Origin: Nostoc sp. S13
Lineage (GTDB): Bacteria > Cyanobacteriota > Cyanobacteriia > Cyanobacteriales > Nostocaceae
Direction: 5' to 3'
DNA: 64,000 bases
Assembly (NCBI RefSeq): GCF_029379315.1
Contig: NZ_JAQYWQ010000003.1
Coordinates: 82,489 to 146,488, forward strand
The notes under the pieces are model-generated. The model saw nothing but the letters and a program-made list of their open reading frames with translations. It made no database searches and was not told the origin of the DNA. How positions within the stretch are numbered: position 1 is the first letter of the stretch; every line of letters begins with the position of its first letter. A program made the translations under genes and the position numbers. Shown in pieces: positions 18,037-26,914 of the stretch.

Positions 18037-19548
18037 ATGCTAGTTCAAATAACTGTAGTTGCGATCGCAGTAATCTTAGTGGGTATGGAAAATCGGCAGG
18101 CGCTTGCAGACTTGCAATCTTCTACTCAGGATAGCCCTAGTGGTATTGTGACACCGGAAGCTACGATCCCGATAGAGGGAGAGTATGCCAAATATGGTGA
18201 TTATGTACGAGCGACTTCAGTAGATACCCAGGCGATGGAATTTTCTCAGAAAGTTGTAAAAGATATCCAGATTCGTTTTATTAATCAAAAAGGTGAATTG
18301 CACGATGATAAAGGTCAGCCGATCAAAGGACGTACTCAGAAAGATTTTATCATGGGTCTGCTGAGACTCAAACCTGGTCAGGTATTTCGTGAAGATTTAC
18401 TTGAAGCAGACTTGCAACGATTGAGGAGATTAGAGTCATTTAATCAAGTCAATGTTTACCGAGAAGAAGATACCTCCAACATTAATATCATCTATGAAAT
18501 CACAGAGCGTAGCTTCCCTTCTCTAATCTTAGGAGGCGGTAATAACGATGATGTTGGGCTATACGGTCGGGTGGGTTATAAAGATGCAAATATCAGTGGT
18601 CTTAACGATAAATTAGATACAATTGTGCAGATAAGCACTAAAGATGTCCAGTTTAATGGTCAATTCACTAGCCCTTATCGTCGTGAAGAACCAAACCGCT
18701 TAGGCTATAGCATTAGAGCTTTTCGTCGTCGAGATATATCGGGAACCTTCAACGAAGATATCAGATTAGCTAACGGCGACAAAGTGCGTGAGGGAAGATT
18801 TGGCGGTTCTGTGGCAGTTTTAGGAGCTTTTGATGACTGGGATACATCAGTGGCACTCAACTATACCAGAATTAGCCTACGCGATCACGAATATAACGTT
18901 GCCCAGGTCGATAGCTTAGGGAGTCCTCTATCTGTGAGCGGTACTGGCATTGATGACCTATTTACAGTATCATTTGCTGTATCCAGAGATCAACGCGATC
19001 GCAAAGACAATCCGACTCAAGGATCAATCCTCACCCTCAGCACAGAACAAGCGATTCCCATTGGACTAGGCAATATTTCCAGCAACCGCCTACGCGGAGA
19101 TTATATTCAGTATTTACCAGTCAGTTGGATAGGTAAAGGTAAACCAACCAATAATCCCGAAATGTTGGCGATTAATTTACAAATTGGTACGACTATTGGA
19201 GATTTTCCCCCAGCTGATGCCTTTAATATTGGTGGGCTAGATTCTGTCAGAGGTTACGGTTATGGAAAAGTTGCCAGTGGTCGGAGTTATGGTTTAGCTT
19301 CGGTGGAATATCGTTTCCCAATTTTCCAGTCAATAGGAGGAGTTTTCTTTACTGACTTCGCCTCAGATTTCGGATCTAGCGACACCGTGCTAGGAGAACC
19401 AGGAGTGCTGCGAGACAAACCTGGAAGTGGCTTTGGTTACGGCTTAGGATTACGAGTCAACTCATCCTTTGGGCTGATTCGAGGCGACTTAGGAATTAGC
19501 GACCAAGGAGAAGTTAGATTTGAAGTTACCACAGGTCAGCGATTTTAA
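18037..19548 (+). CDS. Omp85/BamA-superfamily outer-membrane protein with one POTRA domain
   Basis: 503 residues. A probable signal peptide at the N terminus (hydrophobic to about residue 25, ending QALA), one POTRA-like domain (about 75-155, VVKDIQIRFINQ ... VNIIYEITE type), then a 16-strand-type barrel. The barrel holds the L6 motif GGLDSVRGYGYG, and the protein ends in an aromatic residue (GQRF), both signatures of the family. It is shorter than the main cyanobacterial Omp85, which has three POTRA domains, so it is probably a TpsB/accessory paralogue for export or insertion of other proteins. The ATG has no strong ribosome site. Confidence 0.87.
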   Translation: MLVQITVVAIAVILVGMENRQALADLQSSTQDSPSGIVTPEATIPIEGEYAKYGDYVRATSVDTQAMEFSQKVVKDIQIRFINQKGELHDDKGQPIKGRTQKDFIMGLLRLKPGQVFREDLLEADLQRLRRLESFNQVNVYREEDTSNINIIYEITERSFPSLILGGGNNDDVGLYGRVGYKDANISGLNDKLDTIVQISTKDVQFNGQFTSPYRREEPNRLGYSIRAFRRRDISGTFNEDIRLANGDKVREGRFGGSVAVLGAFDDWDTSVALNYTRISLRDHEYNVAQVDSLGSPLSVSGTGIDDLFTVSFAVSRDQRDRKDNPTQGSILTLSTEQAIPIGLGNISSNRLRGDYIQYLPVSWIGKGKPTNNPEMLAINLQIGTTIGDFPPADAFNIGGLDSVRGYGYGKVASGRSYGLASVEYRFPIFQSIGGVFFTDFASDFGSSDTVLGEPGVLRDKPGSGFGYGLGLRVNSSFGLIRGDLGISDQGEVRFEVTTGQRF

Positions 19549-19639
19549 TCCCAACTGTAGTTTTTACTCTGCGTTCCTACCCTGCGGGAAGGCGAAGCGC
19601 CTATGCGTTAACCTCTGCGTTCCTTTACGTTTAAATCTT

Positions 19640-19724
19640 CTCATCGTCTACATAACCAGTCGCAAAATCATCGCCTTTCGCTCCCAATTTCGATCTAGAA
19701 GTGAAACCGATTGAATTAGATAAT
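19640..19724 (+). pseudogene. Fragment A of the 2OG-Fe(II) oxygenase gene
   Basis: About 85 bases match the 3' part of the intact oxygenase gene around 27711-27805: the shared stretches include AAAATCATCGCCTTTCG and CTCCCAATTTCGAT followed by GAATTAGATAA. Fifteen bases present in the intact gene (between two TTTCG copies) are missing here. It is a relic with no function of its own. Confidence 0.85.
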
Positions 19725-19764
19725 TTTGCACTATCTGCTAACTTTTCAAACATTCAGAAGTGAC

Positions 19765-21099
19765 ATGAATAGAAAAATTTTCAAAAAAATTAAATTTGTT
19801 ATTTTTCCCACTGTCTTGGCTTTGACAACGATAGGAATTAACTCTGCATATGCAGTGCTAATTGGCAATCCTATTAAACTATCAGAAGGGACAAGTTCAT
19901 ACGCTTCTGAACCATCCTTAGCATACAACAGTGTTGATCAAGAGTACATAGCTGTATGGAAAAATGTAACAATGGGCTTCCAAACTTTGACATCACAGAG
20001 GTTCACGACTACAGGTTCTTTAATTGAGGGAAACATCAACTTATTTCCTCGAAAGTTAAGTGTTATTTTTGGGCCAGTTATTGCTTATAACAGTACTGAT
20101 AATCAATACTTAGTGAGTTTTGGAGTTCAAGGAAACCCAATTTTTCCTTATAATAGCTCTGTTGGTCAACTAATAACAGCAGATAGCGAGTTGATTGGAG
20201 ACAATTTTTTAATCAGTAGTGCAGCGCAAGAAATTAGTCTACTTTATAATCCTCAAGTTAACAAATATTTGCAGACAGCTAGAGCCTTCGACCCAGATAG
20301 CATCTATCCATCTAACATAATCTTGGGGCAGCGAATTAAATCGGATGGAACCTTAATTAATTCTAACATTCGTCTTGATACTTCTAATGAAAGCGGCCCC
20401 AATGGGCAGGTTGCATTGGATAGTGTTCACAACCGATATTTAGCAACCTGGCGGGATCAAGGAAGTTCTTTCGGGAGCAACTATACGTTACAAGGTCGTT
20501 TTATTAATGCAGACAGTGGACTGATAAGCAAACAATTTGAAATTGTACCGCCGCCAGATTTTAAATCAGGTACAACGCCTCTAATACCCATCAGAACAAG
20601 TTTTGACCCTATTAGTCAAAAATTCCTTGTTGTTTATGGACTTGCGAATGATACACAAATCCGTGGTCACTTTCTTGATGAGAATGGAAGACCAATTGGC
20701 AGTGATATTATTTTAGATAGAAATTTCACTTACGATAACTTTTCTGTTACTTTTAATAAAACATTACAAGTTTATTTAGTTGCATGGACAAGCGACTCTG
20801 GCTTAATTGGGCAGTTTATAGGTACATCAGGCAATATAATCGGCGATCGCTTCACTATTGCTTCAGGAATTAAGTCGTCAGTTATTGCTAATATTGCTAA
20901 TAATGATTTAGGAGAATTTGTCATCGCTTGGCAAACACAAGGTACGCAAGCAGGTATCTTTGCTCAACGTATTAATACATCTTCTTCCTCCATTCCTGAA
21001 CCGTCTACTATCTTTGGTATAGGTGTAATCCTTGCTGCTCTACCAATGCTGAAAAAGGAGTATGCTACGAGAAACAAGAAGGCTTTGGAAAAAGTTTGA
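19765..21099 (+). CDS. PEP-CTERM sorted exported protein
   Basis: 444 residues from ATG 19765 (an upstream TTG at 19726 is not needed). Signal peptide at about 1-28 ending SAYA. The body consists of repeated 50-60-residue units with the pattern VAYNSxxQxYLVxW ... GQxI, probably beta-propeller-like. The C terminus has SSIPEPSTIFGIG, a hydrophobic helix and a basic end: the PEP-CTERM signal for exosortase-dependent surface sorting. It sits between two relics of the oxygenase gene, so it may have arrived with them. Function of the surface domain is unknown. Confidence 0.86.
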   Translation: MNRKIFKKIKFVIFPTVLALTTIGINSAYAVLIGNPIKLSEGTSSYASEPSLAYNSVDQEYIAVWKNVTMGFQTLTSQRFTTTGSLIEGNINLFPRKLSVIFGPVIAYNSTDNQYLVSFGVQGNPIFPYNSSVGQLITADSELIGDNFLISSAAQEISLLYNPQVNKYLQTARAFDPDSIYPSNIILGQRIKSDGTLINSNIRLDTSNESGPNGQVALDSVHNRYLATWRDQGSSFGSNYTLQGRFINADSGLISKQFEIVPPPDFKSGTTPLIPIRTSFDPISQKFLVVYGLANDTQIRGHFLDENGRPIGSDIILDRNFTYDNFSVTFNKTLQVYLVAWTSDSGLIGQFIGTSGNIIGDRFTIASGIKSSVIANIANNDLGEFVIAWQTQGTQAGIFAQRINTSSSSIPEPSTIFGIGVILAALPMLKKEYATRNKKALEKV

Positions 21100-21125
21100 T
21101 TTCTGAGGTTTTTTGTCCAGAATAG

Positions 21126-21287
21126 GACTTACGCAAAATATCTCTGAAACTCTGATTTCTACCGTTAGCGCAGCGTCTCCCCTTGGGAGAAGTTCAGAGA
21201 CGCTCGCGGACTCGCTACCGCTACGCTAACGGCGGAAGCCGCCGCTCTGACTTGTCTTTGTATACTCTGCGCCTCTGCGGTTCGTTA
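21126..21287 (+). repeat. Dispersed repeat, copy 1 (GACTTACGCAAAATATCTCTG family)
   Basis: Begins GACTTACGCAAAATATCTCT and ends CTGCGCCTCTGCGGTTCGTT. The same sequence, inverted and shortened, is at 49590-49723. Partial relatives (only the CCTCTG.GGTTCGTT end) lie at about 29519 and 60460. The middle contains complementary GCGTCTC/GAGACGC stems. Confidence 0.8.
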
Positions 21288-21355
21288 TTTCGATGTATAA
21301 GTGAAGCCGATTGAATTAGATAATATAGTAGCGAATGATCATATAGGCGATCGCT
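21287..21355 (+). pseudogene. Fragment B of the 2OG-Fe(II) oxygenase gene
   Basis: About 69 bases match 27768-27836 in the intact oxygenase gene with essentially one substitution (T for G near the left end). The match stops at a GCGATCGC octamer (21347-21354), where sequence of the IS5-type remnant begins. Confidence 0.9.
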
Positions 21356-21718
21356 CGATATTGTTTGAGTTGGGCAAAAAAATTCTCACTTCCGTTGTCG
21401 TGCTTTGTATAAATCTTTGTCATATTCACGTTGGAGAATGCGATTGTGTTTGGGCGGAATTACCACCGTTTTGCTATGCTGTTCAAGTCGTTCAATTACG
21501 CGCTCATCAGCATCGTATCCTTTGTCTGCAATCAGTGTATCGGCTGCAAGGTCTTCGAGTAACACCTCGGCTCCATCAAGATCACATGCTCGTCCTTGAG
21601 TCAAATGAAAGCCAGTTAGATTACCCAAGGCATCGACCAAGGCGTGAATTTTCGTACTTAGTCCACCTTTACCGCGACCGATGGCTTCTCTCTTAGCATG
21701 ATACCTATTTGATGACAC
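21346..21718 (-). mobile_element. IS5-family transposase remnant
   Basis: The minus strand encodes EAIGRGKGGLSTKIHALVDA (the first catalytic-region Asp lies downstream of this) and LIADKGYDADERVIERLEQH (the second Asp), then YKARQRK and a stop at 21386. In another frame, ENFFAQLKQYRAIA follows, supplying the catalytic Glu region, so the tail is frameshifted. The first half of the transposase (about 130 residues) and the right end are missing. Inactive relic of an IS427/IS5-type element. Confidence 0.9.
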
Positions 21719-21810
21719 GCCTTAGTCACAAGGCAGAAATTGCCGCGATCGCACAAATATCCTGTATCAGGCGATCGCAGCAATTATTAAGTCTCCCAAG
21801 ATTAGCTAAA

Positions 21811-23574
21811 TTACGATTCTTCAAACAGGCGATCGCCTTTATGCAACCGATCTGCAATTTGATAGGTTTGCCCTTGCGATCGCATTGTGGGTGCGTGTGC
21901 TGCTAAATAACGAGCAGCAGCAACTAGTACATGGATACCAGCAGGAGTTTCACCCAACAGCGAGTATTGTCTAAAAGCTGCTTCTATTTCCTGAATCACA
22001 TGAAACTCCCGATTTTCTCGCAGCATCAACTTACCCAACATTGCCATCAGTCGCTCAACAGAGCCGCCACTATACAAATAATCAGCCACTAACTGACCTG
22101 TCTGATTTACTTGTTGTTGGCGATTTAATAAATCCGGTAGTTGGTTGAGCAATTCTTCAGGATTTTGAGCAGAGTCTTTTGGTTCTGGGAGTCTTGCTGG
22201 TGGCACATTCAAAAAACGATTCAGATATACACTCATAGCAGCATCAAACACACCTCGTAGTAATTCAAGCGTTGGCACTCGTCGTAATCCTTGATGCACC
22301 GCATTGGCAAAAGTGAACGGATGGTGCGCTGAATTCCAGTCGCCAAAATCGTTGTTAGTGTGGAAACGGGCTACCCGAAGTGCTGCTGTGTACGTAACTA
22401 CACCTGCCAATTGTTCTTCAGTACAACCAGCTTCCAGAGCAGTCAAAAGAGAGTTGATAATTTTCTGTGGGTCTTCCCCTAACAAAATCGGCACCAATTC
22501 CTCCTCACCTGACCAAGTTCCTTGTCGAGGTTGTCCTGCTGCCAAAACCATAGGTAACTGCTCAAAGGCAGATTTCAGAATTCCAGCTAAATCTAGAGGG
22601 TAACACCAGGAATTGGATTCTTCCATGCGGGAAGCAGTTGCTAAACCAGAAACTAGACTTGCCAAAACTGACTCTGCCCCTTGCCAATCAACGGCATCCA
22701 GGGCTTCCAGTGCCTTGTTAATGAAGTCGAGTACATGACCGCTATCAATGTAACAGTGGTCTGTAGCTGATGTGAACAGCATGTCTGCAAGTTGCTCAGA
22801 ATTAGCTCCCGCCCGAATTGCAGATACCAAACATCTCTCTGCTGCTTCACTATCACGCACCTCAATAAACTGGCAAAACCAGCTTTTGAGGGTACTGAGG
22901 TCAACAGTAGAATTGGGCAATGGATGAACTACGAAGTGGGGCGGCGCTCCAGTGCTATCACTAGCGACTGCTGAAAGTCCTTGAAAAAGGGCGCGGGGTT
23001 TGTCTTCTGCATCTAGATAAGGCAGCAAATTCATCATGCAAGTATGGATAGTTAAGCCTGTACTCCAGCCTGCTTTGTTGTAACGTGTGCCAAATTCCAG
23101 TCCCACCTGAAATGGTTCGGTAAAATCTACCCCCATGTCTAATAATGCGATCGCTGATTTGGCAATAACTAACGAAATATTCTGTTCTAAACCATCCTGA
23201 AGACGTTGGCTGTGGTGGGCATAGAGGTTAACTGGGGGATCTAAATTTACCCAAACTTCCCCATCGCGGATTTCCACACCAAAGGAGGGAACATCATCTG
23301 CCCAAGAGTCAAATGTTCCGCCACTAGCGAGATCGAAACGGGCATAGTGCCAAGGGCAAGTCACAATGCCATTTTTGCAAGTGCTTCCGTGGAGGGGAAA
23401 GCCCATATGAGGACAACGGTTGTCAATTGCATAGACTTTATTGTGTGAGTAAAACAGAGCAATGGTATGTTTTTCGCTGCGAACCAACAAACTACCTGCT
23501 GCTTGAACATCTACAAATTTAGCAACACGGATGTATTTGTCTGTATGGATTAGGGCTGTAAATTTTTCAATCAT
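21811..23574 (-). CDS. Rieske [2Fe-2S] protein with a large C-terminal helical domain
   Basis: 587 residues from ATG 23574; a longer open frame to 23817 adds only non-protein-like sequence. The N-terminal Rieske domain (about 10-115) has the ligand motifs CPHMG (Cys54, His56) and CPWHY (Cys73, His76). The remaining 450 residues are largely helical and contain conserved-looking His-rich spots (FGTRYNKAGW, ATDHCYIDSGHVLDF, ARFHTNNDFGDW). There is no classical ring-hydroxylase catalytic domain. A redox enzyme, or an electron carrier fused to an unknown domain, is plausible; substrate not deducible. Divergent from a LysR gene 1.2 kb away. Confidence 0.8.
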   Translation of the reverse strand: MIEKFTALIHTDKYIRVAKFVDVQAAGSLLVRSEKHTIALFYSHNKVYAIDNRCPHMGFPLHGSTCKNGIVTCPWHYARFDLASGGTFDSWADDVPSFGVEIRDGEVWVNLDPPVNLYAHHSQRLQDGLEQNISLVIAKSAIALLDMGVDFTEPFQVGLEFGTRYNKAGWSTGLTIHTCMMNLLPYLDAEDKPRALFQGLSAVASDSTGAPPHFVVHPLPNSTVDLSTLKSWFCQFIEVRDSEAAERCLVSAIRAGANSEQLADMLFTSATDHCYIDSGHVLDFINKALEALDAVDWQGAESVLASLVSGLATASRMEESNSWCYPLDLAGILKSAFEQLPMVLAAGQPRQGTWSGEEELVPILLGEDPQKIINSLLTALEAGCTEEQLAGVVTYTAALRVARFHTNNDFGDWNSAHHPFTFANAVHQGLRRVPTLELLRGVFDAAMSVYLNRFLNVPPARLPEPKDSAQNPEELLNQLPDLLNRQQQVNQTGQLVADYLYSGGSVERLMAMLGKLMLRENREFHVIQEIEAAFRQYSLLGETPAGIHVLVAAARYLAAHAPTMRSQGQTYQIADRLHKGDRLFEES

Positions 23575-24428
23575 TTCAGTTTTCCACAAAAGTGATGTAA
23601 AAACTCCTACTCGCACTCTGGCGAACTTTCTAACGGTTTGGACAATGATGCAATTGTAATTTTTGTTAACTGGTAGGGCATTTACGAAAAAGGTGATTGG
23701 TGACGACAATGTAACAAGGCATAACACCACTGCATTAAGACAATTGGCAAAATCGTTACTTAGGACTAGAACCAGTGCGAATTCTATAAGCCTCAGTGCA
23801 TTAAGGGAGCAACGCAATTTTGTGAGATCGGGTTTGAATTCTCAGTTACATAGGCAGATTCTCAATAAAAATAGCTATCTCGCTGCGATGCCTGCGGCAG
23901 TCACTGAGCTTGCCGTACCACTCACTTCCCTACGGGACGGAAGCAAGCTACGCGCAGCGTCTCGTAGAGAAGTACGGGCGTAGCTGCGGCACTATTAAAC
24001 AGGTGGTTTATACCCCTAATTTTTAGCACCTCACAAAATCGCGTTGCTCATGTGCATTAACTACAAGCACATAATCAAGGCTTGAGGCGATCATTGAATG
24101 AAATAGTCATTTCTTTTCGGCAAAGTTTAGATTTTCCAGCCTCCTAGTTCGGCGTTTCGAGTTCTGAGCATCAAGTTCCAAGATAAAAGCTCGGCGTTTC
24201 GAGTTCTAAGCTTGAACCATGAGGCTCAAAGGTGGAATGATGAAGTTGAAAAGGCGATGTCTACGATGGTCACTGAGCTTTGTCGAAGTGCGGGCTACGC
24301 CTACGCACCATTTCCCCCAATCCCCAGATGAGTCATCAAGTCCCCCACTCCTGAGAGGACAAGAGTTTTAGTTTGTTTTACTTTGATTTACATAGATTGT
24401 TTTTCTTGTGCTGACTTACTTAATAAAA
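23575..24428. other. Intergenic with degenerate repeats
   Basis: About 850 bases without a convincing gene. Seen: a CGTCTCGTAGAGAAGTACGGGC repeat (about 23957-23980), GGTCACTGAGCTT-type repeats at about 23900 and 24270, and two copies of TCGGCGTTTCGAGTTCT (about 24151 and 24191) in a decayed tandem array of roughly 20-base units. Confidence 0.6.
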
Positions 24429-24590
24429 GGCTATTTATAAAGTAAATATTAAGTAGGGTGTGTTACGGCTATGCAAGGATTTGGGAGTTCGAGAGAGTGA
24501 GAAGTAGCCGTAACGCACCATGTTTCTCGGTGCGTTAAGCGTTGCTATAACGCACCCGACAATTTAAGGTTTACTTTATAAATTATCTCT
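24429..24590. mobile_element. 162-bp miniature inverted-repeat element, copy 1
   Basis: Ends carry the inverted repeat ATTTATAAAGTAAA / TTTACTTTATAAAT. Inside, GTTACGGCTA pairs with TAGCCGTAAC and further GGTGCGTTA/TAACGCACC pairs occur, so the whole unit can fold. The copy at 42665-42826 is the same length and differs by about one base. No ORF. Mobilisation in trans by a transposase with matching ends is inferred. Confidence 0.88.
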
Positions 24591-24773
24591 AACTAAAAAA
24601 AATAGGAGAAGCATGAAAAGTTTTATCCTCTTCACAGCCCGTGATTTTCAGTCAAGGGTTGCTTACTGATTTAGATCCAAATTATTGCCAAACTTTTATC
24701 CTATACCTTGCTTTTAATAAACATACTGATAGTAAGTAATTCATGATTATTTGTCAAATTCATAGAATAAATA

Positions 24774-25703
24774 ATGTCTATGCATGAAATAAATTTGCAG
24801 CAATTGGATCTTAATCTTTTACTGGTGTTATATGCCTTGCTGCAAGAGCGTAACGTCACGAATGCTGGAGAAAAAATTGGTTTGAGTCAATCAGCTACCA
24901 GTAACGCACTTGGGCGATTACGCCAAGTGTTCAACGATCCATTACTTGTGCGGTCTAAGAAAGGCATGGTTCTTACACCACGTGCTCAAGAGCTACTCGA
25001 ACCACTACAGAAAATTTTGTTAAATATTGAGCAGTTAATTCAACCAAGCAGTTTTGAACCTAAAACAGCACAAGGTACAATCCAGCTAGCTGCATCAGAT
25101 TACGCAACCGTTTTGATTCTTCCAAAGGTTTTGAAGCAAATTTCTCAACAGGCTCCTCAACTGAATTTGGAATGCCATCATTGGCGTTCTGACACATTAG
25201 ATTTACTGAGAAATGGAGTTATTGATCTAGGCTTAGGAGTTCCTAATCTACCAAAAACTTCGGAGTTTAGGTTCCAAAAGTTATTTGTAGAAGATTATGT
25301 ATCTGTAGTTCGGGCTGACCATCCCATTACTCAAATGGATCTTACAATTGAATCTTATGTTGCTTGGCCACATGCCTTCATTACGCCTATAAACGCAATA
25401 CCGGGTTCGACTAAAACCCTTGTGGATACTGTGTTAGAAGGCTTAGGCGTGAAGCGTCGAGTGATGTTGAAGTTACCACATTTTCTCTCGGCTCCTCTAA
25501 TAGTCGCTCAGACTGATCTCATTGTTACGTTGCCTAGTCGAATTGCAATGCTCTTTGCTGAATATACAAACCTTGCTATCCTTAAACCACCGATTGAACT
25601 TGGTAACTACAATTTTCTACAGATTTGGCATGAACGTTGCGATCACGATCCGCTACACATTTGGCTACGTGAGCTAATAGCGTCCCAAACTCAGCACCTC
25701 TGA
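24774..25703 (+). CDS. LysR-family transcriptional regulator
   Basis: 309 residues. N-terminal winged helix-turn-helix (about 8-65: LDLNLLLVLYALLQERNVTN, then LSQSATSNALGRLRQVFNDPLL), followed by the periplasmic-binding-like effector domain (about 95-305). The form resembles the NodD/SyrM/LeuO branch (ATSNALGRLR). It is upstream of and parallel to the GST gene, which it may control; a LysR gene is more often divergent from its target. ATG 24774 chosen; a second ATG lies two codons later. Confidence 0.92.
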   Translation: MSMHEINLQQLDLNLLLVLYALLQERNVTNAGEKIGLSQSATSNALGRLRQVFNDPLLVRSKKGMVLTPRAQELLEPLQKILLNIEQLIQPSSFEPKTAQGTIQLAASDYATVLILPKVLKQISQQAPQLNLECHHWRSDTLDLLRNGVIDLGLGVPNLPKTSEFRFQKLFVEDYVSVVRADHPITQMDLTIESYVAWPHAFITPINAIPGSTKTLVDTVLEGLGVKRRVMLKLPHFLSAPLIVAQTDLIVTLPSRIAMLFAEYTNLAILKPPIELGNYNFLQIWHERCDHDPLHIWLRELIASQTQHL

Positions 25704-25938
25704 AACAAAGAGAAAAAGCGTCGTTCCAGGCACTTAAAAATTTCTAAACGTACAAAAAACCTGAACGGGCACAGTGACCCCCTTTAGGAAAAAATGAATA
25801 CCATAAATTGCCTCAAGAGAGATTTGTGTAGACCGTGGCTTTTTAATGCCAGTTTTGACGCTGATATCTAGAGTTGCTGTTCTTGCCGGACAGAACACAC
25901 ACCCAAAGCAGAAAATTGGACCGAAAGGAGAAATCACC

Positions 25939-26604
25939 ATGACCCTGACAATGACACCCACCATTACCGCCTTTGAACGGTCGCCTGATGGCGGCAAGGG
26001 ACTGGCGCGTGACATGCGCGTTCGCTGGGCGCTCGAAGAAGTGGGCCAACCTTACAACGTTCGTCTTGTTTCGTTCAGTGAGATGAAGCAACCCGCGCAC
26101 CGTGCGCTTCATCCTTTCGGGCAAATTCCAACCTATGAGGAGTGTGATCTCGTTCTGTTCGAGTCGGGGGCGATAGTGTTCCATATCGCGGAGCGCCATA
26201 CAGGGCTGTTGCCAGACGATGTGAATAGTCGAGCGCGAGCGATCGCATGGATGTTTGCCGCACTTAACACGATGGAGCCGCCAATCGTTGATCGGGAAAT
26301 CGCCACGTACTTAGAGCGTGATGAGGCCTGGTACGAGCAGCGCCTGCGTGTCGTCGAAGGTCGCATCCGTAACCGGCTCTTAGAACTTTCCAGTCACCTT
26401 GGAGATGCCGAGTGGCTCGATGGCGCATTCAGCGCAGGCGACCTGATGATGGTGGAAGTGCTGCTCAGGTTGAAAGACTCGGGTATACTCGAGGATTATC
26501 CGAATCTCTCTACCTATGTCGCCCGTGGCGAAGCGCGGCCCGCCTTCAAGCGTGCTTTCGCCGCTCAATTAGCGGTTTTCACTGGCAAGCAACCGACTGG
26601 CTGA
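25939..26604 (+). CDS. Glutathione S-transferase family protein (probably acquired)
   Basis: 221 residues from ATG 25939, which follows an excellent AAAGGAG at 25924-25930; the longer open frame to 25846 is not needed. N-terminal thioredoxin-fold domain (ARDMRVRWALEEVGQPYNVR; HPFGQIPTYEECDLVLFESG gives the cis-Pro and Glu-Ser glutathione contacts), then an all-helical C-terminal domain ending about residue 215. GC content and codon choice (GCG, CGC, CTC) are clearly higher than in the neighbours and are of proteobacterial style. Possible detoxification role. Confidence 0.9.
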   Translation: MTLTMTPTITAFERSPDGGKGLARDMRVRWALEEVGQPYNVRLVSFSEMKQPAHRALHPFGQIPTYEECDLVLFESGAIVFHIAERHTGLLPDDVNSRARAIAWMFAALNTMEPPIVDREIATYLERDEAWYEQRLRVVEGRIRNRLLELSSHLGDAEWLDGAFSAGDLMMVEVLLRLKDSGILEDYPNLSTYVARGEARPAFKRAFAAQLAVFTGKQPTG

Positions 26605-26699
26605 CTAGCGCAAAAGATAGATATAACACTATTACCCATAGTGTTACATCGGAAGCTAACTATGCGCCTCGCCCAGTGATTTGGTACTTCCCTTGAATT

Positions 26700-26912
26700 T
26701 TGGCTGACCGCTTTTTTTCACCATTTAGTCTAAACTCCAGTCATCTAACGCTAGGAGTGTTTACTAAAAATAGGTTTCAATACTCACAGGCTTTAGAAGA
26801 AGTGCGACAGTTAGATTTAGATTATTATATCGTCGACAAAGTAAATCTATTGAAGATTACTGATGTGAAGAGACAAATAGTCTGGAGCCAAGAATATATA
26901 TTACCAATCTGA
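26700..26912 (+). CDS. Doubtful 70-codon ORF
   Basis: Opens with TTG at 26700 and ends just before the oxygenase gene. The part from about residue 25 (NRFQYSQALEEVRQLDLDYY) looks protein-like but I recognise no family. It may be the decayed end of a lost gene. Confidence 0.2.
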   Translation: MADRFFSPFSLNSSHLTLGVFTKNRFQYSQALEEVRQLDLDYYIVDKVNLLKITDVKRQIVWSQEYILPI

Positions 26913-26914
26913 AC

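Noticed and set aside
23575..23817. N-terminal extension of the Rieske protein to 668 residues
   Set aside because: The extra 81 residues are not conserved-looking, and the ATG at 23574 begins directly before the Rieske fold.
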